This document shows positions 29,180 through 37,261 of a DNA stretch of 64,000 bases, one piece after another. Made by a program: the position numbers and the translations under genes. Source of the DNA: Bacillota bacterium (GTDB lineage: Bacteria; Bacillota; Sulfobacillia; Sulfobacillales; Sulfobacillaceae). Location of the stretch: assembly GCA_026627065.1 (NCBI GenBank), contig JAPNUO010000003.1, positions 186,001-250,000 on the forward strand, read 5' to 3'. The notes under the pieces are model-generated. The model searched no databases. It was given only the letters and a program-made list of their open reading frames with translations, and was not told the DNA's origin. How positions within the stretch are numbered: the stretch's first letter is position 1; the number at the start of each line of letters is the position of its first letter.

Positions 29180-29505
29180 CGATCTCGGCCGCCGTCGAGA
29201 CGATGCGTCGCTGAAAGCGGAGTGGCCCCTTGTTGAACGGACACTTTCGCGCCTCGTGTGCCCGCATCGCGTCGACCGCTGGCGCGTCGGCGACCAACAC
29301 CGTCCCGTCCTCGTCGGCCTCGGGGGATTGGCGGCGAACGCGTGACGAGTGGACGGACTTCACGGGGCCATGAGGTGGCGCGCCTCGGAGCCTCCCGGCG
29401 CGGGGGACCGGGGCGTGCCGGCTGATCTCGGCTTCCACTTTTGGCGTATGAACCGCGGCCTCTTGGCGCACTCTACCAGCGTACCCTGCTGGAGAGGATG
29501 GTTCG
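29180..29505. other. intergenic stretch after the sugar island
   Basis: About 325 bases with no supported gene. GC stays high and short frames exist on both strands, but none has a ribosome site with family features. I see no clear terminator for the xyl operon. CCAGC/GCTGG (5-bp arms) lies just before the ribosome site of the next gene. Confidence 0.4.
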
Positions 29506-30210
29506 ATGCGCTGGTTGAGTTTCTTGTGGGTTGCGCTGTTTTCGTGGTTTCCCTGGCACCACCCGGCTGTTTCGCGGCCAGCCCCCATCATCAAGCAAGT
29601 GCTAACCACCCAGAAGGTCGTGGCGCTCACCTTTGACGATGGACCCACGCGAACGTGGACGCCCCAGATATTGAAAATCTTAAAGGACAATCATGTGCGG
29701 GCGACGTTTTTCGTGATCGGCAGCCATGCCATTCAGCGGCCCGACGTGTTGAAAGAGGAAGTGGATGCCGGCATGGAGATTGGCAGCCACGGCTATCAGC
29801 ACCTGACCTTGCGACAAAAGGACAGCCAGCTGGTCAAGCGTGAGATTGCCCAAAACGAGGAGCTGTTTCAGTCCCTCGGCGTGCCCAAGCCCTCGCTATA
29901 TCGTCTGCCCGGCGGCGCTTCGGACGCCACCGCGCTCAAGGTGCTGGGAGAAATGGGCTATAAGGTCATCGGCTGGTCGGTGGACACGCGCGACTGGCGG
30001 CGGCGCTTTAGCGCAAGTCAATTGGCGGAGCGGGTGATGAACCAGGTGGAACCGGGCGCGATTGTGATTTTCCACGACGGGCCGAATTCCTCCATGGCCA
30101 CGGTGGATGCGGTCAAGGCCATTATTCCCCAGCTCAAGAAGGCCGGATGGAAGTTTGATACCGTCTCCGAGCTTTTGAAGTTGGAGCGGTTGCCGCATCA
30201 TGCGTCCTGA
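29506..30210 (+). CDS. secreted polysaccharide deacetylase (CE4/NodB domain)
   Basis: A 234-residue protein with an N-terminal hydrophobic segment (about 1-18) and a NodB domain. Motif 1 is LTFDDGPTRTW with the catalytic base and metal Asp, motif 2 is GSHGYQHLTL with two metal His, and later motifs are YRLPGG, IGWSVDTRDW and IVIFHDG. In Firmicutes such proteins trim acetyl groups from peptidoglycan, often in spore cortex formation (PdaA/PdaB type). GGAGAGG lies eight bases before ATG 29506. It overlaps or abuts the following GH18 gene, so both likely act on the cell wall. Confidence 0.88.
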   Translation: MRWLSFLWVALFSWFPWHHPAVSRPAPIIKQVLTTQKVVALTFDDGPTRTWTPQILKILKDNHVRATFFVIGSHAIQRPDVLKEEVDAGMEIGSHGYQHLTLRQKDSQLVKREIAQNEELFQSLGVPKPSLYRLPGGASDATALKVLGEMGYKVIGWSVDTRDWRRRFSASQLAERVMNQVEPGAIVIFHDGPNSSMATVDAVKAIIPQLKKAGWKFDTVSELLKLERLPHHAS

Positions 30211-30223
30211 ACGAGGTGGGGGC

Positions 30224-31210
30224 ATGCGTCGATCGCGTCACACAATGGCATGGGCGTCCTTGCTCGCGGCAGGGGCGGTCCTGTGTGGCCCCACGGCAAA
30301 CGCTGCCGGTCAGTTGCAAGTGATCGGGTTTTGGGCCAGCGATGCTAGTGCGGGGTTGGCGGGCCTCTACGCGTATCCCCGGTCCATTACCTACTTTACC
30401 CCGTTTTGGTATTCGGTGAACGCGGTGGGCGGGTTGATCAATCGCGTCAACACGCCCATTTTGCATAAGGTCAAGAGCCTGCACATCCCCATTACTCCGC
30501 TGGTGAACGACGCGACCGGAACCCAAGCGTTTCTCCGCAATCCCCTCACCCGCTTGAATGCGGCCCGCAATATCGCCGACATGGTGAAGGGCCAGCACTT
30601 TGCCGGGGTTGACATCGATTTTGAGCCGACGCATACGGCCCTGGCGCCGGAACTGAGCGCCTTTGCCATTGACCTGAGGGATTTCTTGCCGCGCCGCGCT
30701 GTGGTGACCATGGCCATTGTCCCCAATTCGGGCGGTGCCTACCAATGGAGCCAGCTCATCCCCGAAGTCAACCAATTTGTCTTGATGAGCTACGACGAAC
30801 ACGACGATGGCTCGTATGCGGGACCGGTGGCGGCGACGCCTTGGGTGCAGAATATCCTGACGCGCATGGAGCGCGTGGTGCCGCCAAACAAGATCGATTT
30901 AGGGATTGCGGTGTACGGCTACATCTGGCCGCAAGGCAGCACGGTGGCGACGACGGTTCCCTATAATGCGGTGACGCCGACCATGAACGCTCACGCCAAG
31001 TGGGATACCGAGGATCAGGAAACCTACGCGACTTTTGATACCGCCAACGGGCCGGTGGTCGCCTGGTGGGAATCGCTGCAAGGGATGAACCAAAAAATTC
31101 AATTGGCCAAACAAGATCACCTGAACGGCGTCGCCTTGTGGCACCTCGGCTATGCCAACAAGTCCGTCTATCAACTCTTGCTGCATCAAATTGGGAGCCA
31201 GCCGGTCTAA
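30224..31210 (+). CDS. secreted GH18-family protein (cortex-lytic/chitinase-like)
   Basis: A 328-residue protein. A signal peptide (MRRSRHTMAWASLLAAGAVL, cleavage near TANAAG) is followed by a GH18 barrel with the DxxDxDxE-type motif FAGVDIDFEP and the SYDEHDD strand. It lacks LysM domains, which spore enzymes such as SleL/YaaH carry at their N-terminus. It probably cleaves a GlcNAc-containing polymer, most likely peptidoglycan. I prefer ATG 30224 after GAGGTGGGGG; ATG 30200 overlaps the deacetylase stop and is also possible. Confidence 0.82.
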   Translation: MRRSRHTMAWASLLAAGAVLCGPTANAAGQLQVIGFWASDASAGLAGLYAYPRSITYFTPFWYSVNAVGGLINRVNTPILHKVKSLHIPITPLVNDATGTQAFLRNPLTRLNAARNIADMVKGQHFAGVDIDFEPTHTALAPELSAFAIDLRDFLPRRAVVTMAIVPNSGGAYQWSQLIPEVNQFVLMSYDEHDDGSYAGPVAATPWVQNILTRMERVVPPNKIDLGIAVYGYIWPQGSTVATTVPYNAVTPTMNAHAKWDTEDQETYATFDTANGPVVAWWESLQGMNQKIQLAKQDHLNGVALWHLGYANKSVYQLLLHQIGSQPV

Positions 31211-31249
31211 CGACGCGCGCGGCCGAGGGTCGCGGGAGATGCCGCCGGA

Positions 31250-31277
31250 TTGAGCGCCGCCCCATGTTCGGTATAAT
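31250..31277 (+). promoter_or_regulatory. sigma-A type promoter
   Basis: TTGAGC (31250-31255) and a perfect TATAAT (31272-31277) with a 16-base spacer lie 44 bases before the next start codon. Confidence 0.7.
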
Positions 31278-31320
31278 GAGGACGGTTCTCTAACCGAGGC
31301 ATCTTAGGGGAGAAGATAGC

Positions 31321-32127
31321 ATGATTGACCTCCAGGCCCATTGGTTAGTGGGCGCTCCCGACGGCCCCCGATCGCGCGACGAGGCGCTGCGCTTGGCTGA
31401 AGAGGCCGTGCAAGACGGGGTCAGGGTGGCCGTCGTGGGAAGCCGCATAGACGGCTCTCGCCGTCGCCTCACGCCCGACCAGTATTGGACGGCCTTCGAG
31501 CGCCTTGGCCAATGGCTCCAAGAGGAAGCGAATCCGCTCGTGTTGGTCCCTTCGATGGTGGTGCGGGTGGCGCCCAATCTGGTCGAAGGGTATCGGCGCG
31601 GGCAATTTCTGTGCTTGGGGAAGACGCGGTACTGCTGCGTCGAGTTGCCGCCCAACGAGTGTCCCGTTTACGCGTTTGAGGTCTTTGAGCAAATGCGGGC
31701 CCAGGGAGACCAAATCCTTCTTCTGCATCCGGAGAAAAACCGCGCGATTCGCCGCGCTCCCGAATTGATGGCGCGCCTGGCAGCGCTCGGGGCGGTGGGC
31801 GTGGCCTCGGCCGGTTCGCTGACAGGACAATGGGGTGAGGAGGTGACGGGGGCGCTCTGGCGGCTGATGGATTCGGGATGGATACAAACGGTGGCGAGCG
31901 ACGGGGAGCCGGGACGTCCGCGGGTGCGCCTGTCGACCGTGCGGGAGCTCTTGTGCCGGCGGTACGGAGAGCGCGAGGCATTTCGCACCATGACCGAGGT
32001 GCCGGACGCCATCCTTCAGGGCCTGCCAGTGCCGCCGGCAGCGCGTGAACCGCTGGGATGGCAACGCTGGCTGTCTTCGCCGCAACGCCTGCCTGTCGGA
32101 GGCGGCCTTTCAGTCAGGGGGATGTGA
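31321..32127 (+). CDS. CpsB/YwqE-like PHP-domain protein with altered metal site
   Basis: A 268-residue protein with the layout of CpsB/CapC/YwqE tyrosine phosphatases: an opening of type MIDxHxH...DDGPxxxxE, here read as MIDLQAHWLVGAPDGPRSRDEAL, then LLHPEKN, and near the end TVASDGE with a following RPRVRL. Several manganese ligands of the family are changed: the first His is Gln5, the usual TPHH motif is replaced by VGSRID, and the SDAH motif is SDGE. So the fold is recognisable but the enzyme may bind fewer metals or be inactive. It is the first gene after a strong promoter and is followed three bases later by a dehydrogenase gene. Confidence 0.7.
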   Translation: MIDLQAHWLVGAPDGPRSRDEALRLAEEAVQDGVRVAVVGSRIDGSRRRLTPDQYWTAFERLGQWLQEEANPLVLVPSMVVRVAPNLVEGYRRGQFLCLGKTRYCCVELPPNECPVYAFEVFEQMRAQGDQILLLHPEKNRAIRRAPELMARLAALGAVGVASAGSLTGQWGEEVTGALWRLMDSGWIQTVASDGEPGRPRVRLSTVRELLCRRYGEREAFRTMTEVPDAILQGLPVPPAAREPLGWQRWLSSPQRLPVGGGLSVRGM

Positions 32128-32130
32128 ACC

Positions 32131-33156
32131 ATGAGAGCGGTAGTGTTTGACCATTTCGGAGACAGTGCGGCACTAGCCTGGCGAGAGGTGCCGACGCCTG
32201 AACCGGGTCCCGGCGAGGTCCTGGTTCGGGTGGCCTACGTCGGCGTCAACCGCTTGGACGTGATGGCGCGCGCGGGTGAGGTGGGCGCCATCCCGTTGCC
32301 CCATATTTCCGGGTCGGAAGTGGCCGGCATCGTTGTCCAGGGCGGCGCGGGGACTCGCATCGCGTCCGGCACCCGCGTGGCGGTGGCCCCTTACCTTTAT
32401 TGCGGGCAGTGCGAATTTTGTCTCAAAGGGCAGGAGACGCTTTGTTTGCAGAGCGACATTTTGGGCCTTAACTCGCAAGGCGGCTACGCGGAGTATGTGG
32501 TGGCCCCCGAGCGGAGCCTGGTGCCCCTGCCTGACGGGGTGTCGGAGCGCGACGCCGCTGCCGTGGCGTTGTCGGCGGTGACGGCCTGGCACATGCTGGT
32601 GGATCAGGTGCGGATTAAGCCGGGCGATGTCGTCCTGGTGTGGGCGGCCGGATCGGGCGTAGGGAGCGCGGCCATCCAAATTGCGCGCCTTTTGGGCGCG
32701 CGGGTGATTGCCACGGCCGGAAGCGACGCCAAACTTGAGCGCGCGGTCCGGGAGCTGGGCGCGGAGTGGGCCGTCAATTATCAACGCGAGGACGTCTTTC
32801 AGCGCGTCCGGGACATTACGGGAAAGCGCGGCGTGGACGTGGTGTTCGAACACTTAGGGCAGGATACCATGGCGACCAGCCTCAGGTGCCTGGCGCGGGG
32901 CGGCGCGGTGGTGACCTGTGGCACGCTCACGGGGCGGGAAGCGACCGTTGATTTATGGTCGCTCTTTGCGAAAGAGTTGAGATTGCTCGGATCCTACGGA
33001 GGGACCCGGGAAAATTTAAGGCGCCTGTTGGAGCTGGTGCGCGAAGGCCGCCTGCGGCCGGTGATTGACCAAGAATTTTCCTTGCGCGATGCCGCAGAAG
33101 CACAGCGACGGCTGGTGCGGCGGGAGCAGTTCGGCAAAATCCTGTTGATACCTTAG
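32131..33156 (+). CDS. zinc-type alcohol dehydrogenase/quinone reductase-like oxidoreductase
   Basis: A 341-residue MDR-superfamily protein. Residues 1-125 form the GroES-like domain with the four-cysteine structural zinc loop (CGQCEFCLKGQETLC). The nucleotide-binding domain has AAGSGVGSAAIQIARLLGA, which fits NADP(H)-linked members. The usual catalytic-zinc Cys near residue 40 is replaced (YVGVNRLDV), resembling the quinone-oxidoreductase branch, so the catalytic metal is doubtful. It starts three bases after the CpsB-like gene with AGGGGGATG upstream. Substrate unknown. Confidence 0.85.
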   Translation: MRAVVFDHFGDSAALAWREVPTPEPGPGEVLVRVAYVGVNRLDVMARAGEVGAIPLPHISGSEVAGIVVQGGAGTRIASGTRVAVAPYLYCGQCEFCLKGQETLCLQSDILGLNSQGGYAEYVVAPERSLVPLPDGVSERDAAAVALSAVTAWHMLVDQVRIKPGDVVLVWAAGSGVGSAAIQIARLLGARVIATAGSDAKLERAVRELGAEWAVNYQREDVFQRVRDITGKRGVDVVFEHLGQDTMATSLRCLARGGAVVTCGTLTGREATVDLWSLFAKELRLLGSYGGTRENLRRLLELVREGRLRPVIDQEFSLRDAAEAQRRLVRREQFGKILLIP

Positions 33157-33253
33157 TCTTCACAGGACTAAAAATTTTCACTTTTCCGGTAGGAATTTGA
33201 CAAAGGCTTGTCGAATAGCTCGCGCGTTACTAATTGGTGTGAATTACCCAATC

Positions 33254-33293
33254 ATGACGACGTCCAGAGGGATCGCTCTCTGGGCGTCGTCAT
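33254..33293 (+). terminator. strong hairpin, probable terminator after the dehydrogenase gene
   Basis: Arms 33254-33269 and 33278-33293 pair over 16 positions (15 Watson-Crick plus one G-U) with an eight-base loop, followed by GTTTT. It lies about 100 bases after the dehydrogenase stop. It could instead be an attenuator in the leader of the flippase gene. Confidence 0.55.
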
Positions 33294-33379
33294 GTTTTGC
33301 GCGTCCCGCGCCCACACTAACGCCACGGCGGCAAAAAGGGGGGATTTTCGCGAAATCGCGGGAGTTTTGGACGGACAAC

Positions 33380-34561
33380 GTGATCTTCGGCGGCGCCAGT
33401 CTCGTGGCCGGCTTCTTTAACTATTTGTACCACGTGGTGCTGGCGCACGTGCTCGGACCGGGCGATTACGGGGATTTGACGACATTCCTGAATGTAACCG
33501 CCTTTCTTGTGTTGCCAGGCCCGGTGATTACGCTGATCTATACCCGGTTAGGGCGCCGAGCGGGGCGATCAGCCGTCCGGGAATCGTGGGCCCTGTGGCT
33601 GGGAGGCTTGGGGATTTGGGCGCTCCTTATCGCGGGAGCGTGGCCGCTTGGGCGTGCCTTTGACGTCAGCCCCTTTCTCCTCGTCGTGTTTACCCTGGAA
33701 GTTGTGCCGTCGTTGGCCCTGGCGGCCAATCTGGGGATTTTGCAGCGGGTGCGCTGGTATTTTTGGGTCGGATTCTTGACGGTCCTCATTACCGCCTTTC
33801 GCGTGGTGGCGGCGGCGACGGCGGCGTTTTTTCCGCGGTCTCCCTTGTTTACCGTGGGAATGCTGGAAGGGTTGGCCGCCTTTGTGGCCTTCTTTGTCAG
33901 CCGGCGTCTAGCGGCTCGGGCGCCGCGGGTGGGCGAGCCGTCCCGCGCCGAGGTCATCACCGGCACTGCGGTGGTCGGCATTCTCAATGTCCTGCTGGCG
34001 ATTTCCGACGGGCTGCTGGCCAAGCACTGTTTAAGTCCCGTCGCCGCCGGTCAGTTTAACGGATTGGCCACCATTGGCCATACCGTGCAGTTTATTTCCG
34101 GAAGTTTTGGCACCGTGATGCTGACGTCGATTATCGCCGATCCCCCTAAGCGCTGGAAGTTTTTAGCGGCCACCGGCGCCACCTATTTAGCCATCGCTTT
34201 CAGCGCCGAGGCGCTTTTTCTTTTCCGGGGCCGCGGCGTGGTTCTGGCGATTCTTGGACGCCATTTCTTGCCGGTGGTGGCATGGCTTCCCCAGTATGGT
34301 TGGGGTATGATAGCGCTAGGACTGATCAATATTGCGATGCTCTATTCGGTGGCCTTAAAGCGCTGGGCGGCTATTGCCACCGCGGGAGCCGGCTGGGGGG
34401 TCTGGGTGTGGCGGCTGGCCCATGCGCACAGCATAGCCGCATTTGTGACCGCAACCACGGCGACGATGGGGGTGGCGCTTGCGGCCACGGCCATGACGAT
34501 GGTGGCCACCCGCGCGTGGCAAGTGCCGAAAGGTCTGGCGAAGCGCCGGGTGCGCCCGTAG
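33380..34561 (+). CDS. polysaccharide/lipid-linked sugar flippase-like membrane protein
   Basis: At least 393 residues with about 12 membrane segments and the oligosaccharide-flippase opening FNYLYHVVLAHVLGPGDYG, which is diagnostic for the Wzx/MOP superfamily. It probably moves a lipid-linked surface polysaccharide unit across the membrane. The start is unclear: the frame is open from TTG 33197 and passes through ATG 33254, but both lie before or in the large hairpin; AAAAAGGGGGG at 33333-33343 points to a start nearby, where only ATT 33344 and GTG 33380 are available. I give GTG 33380 as the shortest safe form. It lies 18 bases before an acyl-CoA synthetase gene. Confidence 0.75.
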   Translation: MIFGGASLVAGFFNYLYHVVLAHVLGPGDYGDLTTFLNVTAFLVLPGPVITLIYTRLGRRAGRSAVRESWALWLGGLGIWALLIAGAWPLGRAFDVSPFLLVVFTLEVVPSLALAANLGILQRVRWYFWVGFLTVLITAFRVVAAATAAFFPRSPLFTVGMLEGLAAFVAFFVSRRLAARAPRVGEPSRAEVITGTAVVGILNVLLAISDGLLAKHCLSPVAAGQFNGLATIGHTVQFISGSFGTVMLTSIIADPPKRWKFLAATGATYLAIAFSAEALFLFRGRGVVLAILGRHFLPVVAWLPQYGWGMIALGLINIAMLYSVALKRWAAIATAGAGWGVWVWRLAHAHSIAAFVTATTATMGVALAATAMTMVATRAWQVPKGLAKRRVRP

Positions 34562-34579
34562 ACAAAGGAGCGGTCAGAT

Positions 34580-36106
34580 GTGTTAACCGTGGGGCAAGCA
34601 TTGGACAGCGCCGCCCGCCGCTATCCGGACAAGGCGGCCTTGATCTTTGGGGAGCAGCAGCGCACCTATCGCGAGGTCGTTCAGCGGGCCAATCAAATGG
34701 CGCGCCTCCTAGCCCGCCTGGGCGTGAAGCCAGGGGATCGGGTCGCCTTGCTGTTGCCGAATGGGTTAGCTATGGCGGAGGCCTACTTTGCCCTCGCCAA
34801 AGCCGGGGCGGTGGGCGTGCCGCTCAATTTGCGCTGGCAGCCCGGCGAAATCTTGTACGCGATTCAGGACGCCGAGGTTTCCCTGGCCTTGGCGGATCGG
34901 GAGCTGGCTCCGATTGTGGGGCCTGCGGCGGGACACATGCCGGTGTTTTATACCGGCGGCTACCGCGAAGATCCGGCCCGCGATTGGGACGCGCTGGCCG
35001 AAGCCGAGCCGAGCGCGCCTCCCGAGGTGCTGGTGCGGGAATCGGATCCCTGGGTGATCGTCTACACTTCAGGGACCACGGGTCGGCCCAAAGGGGCGGT
35101 GCGCTCTCATTTCAGCAACCTCATCATTGCCTTGTCGTTGGTGTCGGAGCTCGGCATTACTCACGAGGATGTGGGTTTTGCCATTCTCCCCATGTTTCAT
35201 GTCAATTCCATGTGGTTTGTCACCCTGTCGCTGGCTGTGGGCGCCACCTGCGTCATCTACCCGCATCGGGCATTTCATCCCCAGCATGTGATTGAGGTCA
35301 TGAACCGGCACCGCGTGACGTACAGCATGTTCGTCCCCAGTCTTTTGACCTTCTTGGCGGATGCGGTGGAACAGGGGAAAATCGACCCGCAGGCGCTCAG
35401 GGTGATGATGACCTCGTCGGCACCGTTGGATGCGACCCTGCGCGACCGCATTCTCCGGGGCTTTCCCCGGGTGGCCCTGTACGACGTGTACGGATCCACC
35501 GAGTACGGGGCGGTGACGCTGATTCGCCACCAGCTCGGCGGGGTCCTGGGATCGGTCGGCTATCCGGTCATTGGCCAAGAAGTGCGCATCTTGGACGACA
35601 ACCGTCAGCCGGTGCCGCCGGGGACGGTCGGCGAGCTCTTTGTCCGCGGGCCATCCCTGATGACCGAGTACTGGCGAAAGCCTGACGCCACTCGGGAGGC
35701 GTTCACCGAGGACGGCTTTCTCAGCGTCGGCGATATGGGCTACGTGACGGAAGACGGGCTCCTGTACTTGGTTGACCGCAAGCAGGACATGATTATTGTG
35801 GCGGGAGAAAACGTCTACCCCACCGAGGTGGAAAACGTCCTCCTCAGCCATCCCGCGGTGGCGCTGGCTGCGGTCGTGGGCGTCCCCGACCCGCGCCGCG
35901 GGGAGCGCGTGGCCGCCATGGTGGTCCTGCGCGAAGGGCACGCCCTCGACGTCAGCGAACTCGAGGCCTTGACGCGGCGCGAGCTCGCCGACTATAAGCG
36001 CCCGTACGCCATCCGCGTGGTTGACGCCCTGCCCTTGGGGCCGGCCGGGAAAGTAGTGCGCCGGCTGGCTCGCGAGCAGTGGCTCGCGCTGGAAGGCAGC
36101 GGTTAA
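34580..36106 (+). CDS. acyl-CoA synthetase (AMP-dependent ligase)
   Basis: A 508-residue ANL-superfamily enzyme joining a carboxylic acid to CoA through an acyl-adenylate. The P-loop is YTSGTTGRPKGAV, the A5 motif YGSTEYGAV, the hinge DRKQDMIIVAGENVYP, and the catalytic Lys lies in GPAGKVVRR near the C-terminus. It is of the medium/long-chain fatty-acid ligase type; the substrate cannot be read from sequence. GTG 34580 has AAAGGAG nine bases upstream. Its stop codon shares a 4-base TTAA with the stop of the convergent minus-strand gene. Confidence 0.9.
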   Translation: MLTVGQALDSAARRYPDKAALIFGEQQRTYREVVQRANQMARLLARLGVKPGDRVALLLPNGLAMAEAYFALAKAGAVGVPLNLRWQPGEILYAIQDAEVSLALADRELAPIVGPAAGHMPVFYTGGYREDPARDWDALAEAEPSAPPEVLVRESDPWVIVYTSGTTGRPKGAVRSHFSNLIIALSLVSELGITHEDVGFAILPMFHVNSMWFVTLSLAVGATCVIYPHRAFHPQHVIEVMNRHRVTYSMFVPSLLTFLADAVEQGKIDPQALRVMMTSSAPLDATLRDRILRGFPRVALYDVYGSTEYGAVTLIRHQLGGVLGSVGYPVIGQEVRILDDNRQPVPPGTVGELFVRGPSLMTEYWRKPDATREAFTEDGFLSVGDMGYVTEDGLLYLVDRKQDMIIVAGENVYPTEVENVLLSHPAVALAAVVGVPDPRRGERVAAMVVLREGHALDVSELEALTRRELADYKRPYAIRVVDALPLGPAGKVVRRLAREQWLALEGSG

Positions 36107-37254
36107 AGCGCGCCGAGGGCCGCCGCAATGGCTTGCCGCAACTCGTCGATAATGTCGTCGGGGTCTTCGAGGCCAACCGACACGCGGACCACATCGGCGG
36201 TGATCGCGCGGGCGGCCCGTTCGTCCGGGGTTAAGGCGGCATGGCAGTGGAGCTCGGGCAACGAGAGAATGGTTTCCGTGCCGCCAAAACCGGCACCCAC
36301 CTTGGCAAAGCGGAGATGCTGGACCAAGAGAGGGACGGCCCGGGCATCCTTCAGGCGAAAGCTGAGCATTTGGCCGAATCCCCGGACGGTGCGGCGGGCG
36401 GTGTCGTGGCCCGGATGGGTCGACAGGCCGGGGTAATAAACGCGGGAAACGCCCTCGCAGGCGGCCAGGGCTTCGGCTAGCCTCTGGGCGCTAGCTTGGG
36501 CCCGCTCCATGCGGACCGGCAGGGTATGCAGTCCGCGCATGGCGAGATAGCTGTCGTCGGGCGGCAAGGCGAGGCCGCAGGCATTTTGGATGAAATAGAG
36601 GCGCTGGGCCAAGGCCGCGTCGCGCGCCACCGCCACCCCTGCCGTAACGTCCGAGTGGCCCGCGATCATCTTGGTGGCGGAGTGGATGACCAGGTCGGCG
36701 CCCAGCGTGAGGGGCTGCTGGAGATAGGGCGTGATAAAGGTGTTGTCCACCATCACGAGAAGATGATGGCTGTGGGCCCATTCGGCGATGAGGCCGATGT
36801 CGGTGACCCGCAAAAAGGGATTCGAGAAGTTTTCCACCAGGATGCCCCGGGTCTCCGGCCGAAGGGCCTCGGCCACCTCGTCGAGGTCATCCGTGTTGAC
36901 GTAGCTGACGCTCAGCCCGAAGCGCTGGAACACGCCGCGCAGCACGCGCTGGGTGCCGCCCTGGCAGTCGCGGGTTACCAACAGGTGGTCGCCCGCAGAA
37001 AAGAGGAGGAAACTTGCTGTGAGGGCGGCCATGCCGGAGGCGAAGGCAAACCCGCGAGCCCCGCGTTCGAGAGCGGCCATCGCCTCTTCAAAGGCCTGGC
37101 GGGTCGGGTTTCCGGAGCGGGCATAGTCGAACGGCGGCGGATTCCAGGGGTCGCGTTGGTGATAGGTGGTGGCGCGGTAAATCGGGGGCACGATGGCGGC
37201 GGTGGCCGGGTCGACCTCCTGCCCCGTGTGCACAAAGCGGGTGTCATGTTTCAC
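36103..37254 (-). CDS. trans-sulfuration PLP enzyme (cystathionine lyase/MetC-like)
   Basis: A 383-residue Cys/Met-metabolism PLP enzyme. The Schiff-base Lys lies in HSATKMIAGHSDVTAG and the phosphate-binding Tyr/Arg in DYARSGNPTRQAFE. Family members interconvert cystathionine, cysteine and homocysteine; as the second of two adjacent paralogues behind a MetI-like gene (gap seven bases), a beta- or gamma-lyase role as in Bacillus metI-metC is the best guess. GTG 37254 has AAAGGA upstream. Confidence 0.85.
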   Translation of the reverse strand: MKHDTRFVHTGQEVDPATAAIVPPIYRATTYHQRDPWNPPPFDYARSGNPTRQAFEEAMAALERGARGFAFASGMAALTASFLLFSAGDHLLVTRDCQGGTQRVLRGVFQRFGLSVSYVNTDDLDEVAEALRPETRGILVENFSNPFLRVTDIGLIAEWAHSHHLLVMVDNTFITPYLQQPLTLGADLVIHSATKMIAGHSDVTAGVAVARDAALAQRLYFIQNACGLALPPDDSYLAMRGLHTLPVRMERAQASAQRLAEALAACEGVSRVYYPGLSTHPGHDTARRTVRGFGQMLSFRLKDARAVPLLVQHLRFAKVGAGFGGTETILSLPELHCHAALTPDERAARAITADVVRVSVGLEDPDDIIDELRQAIAAALGAL

Positions 37255-37261
37255 GCACGCA

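Noticed and set aside
29163..29690. Minus-strand frame in the gap after the alpha-xylosidase
   Set aside because: It runs antisense into the deacetylase gene, has no ribosome site and no recognisable domain.
34282..35295. Long plus-strand frame over the flippase and ligase genes
   Set aside because: Overlaps two genes with clear family motifs; it is an out-of-frame shadow.
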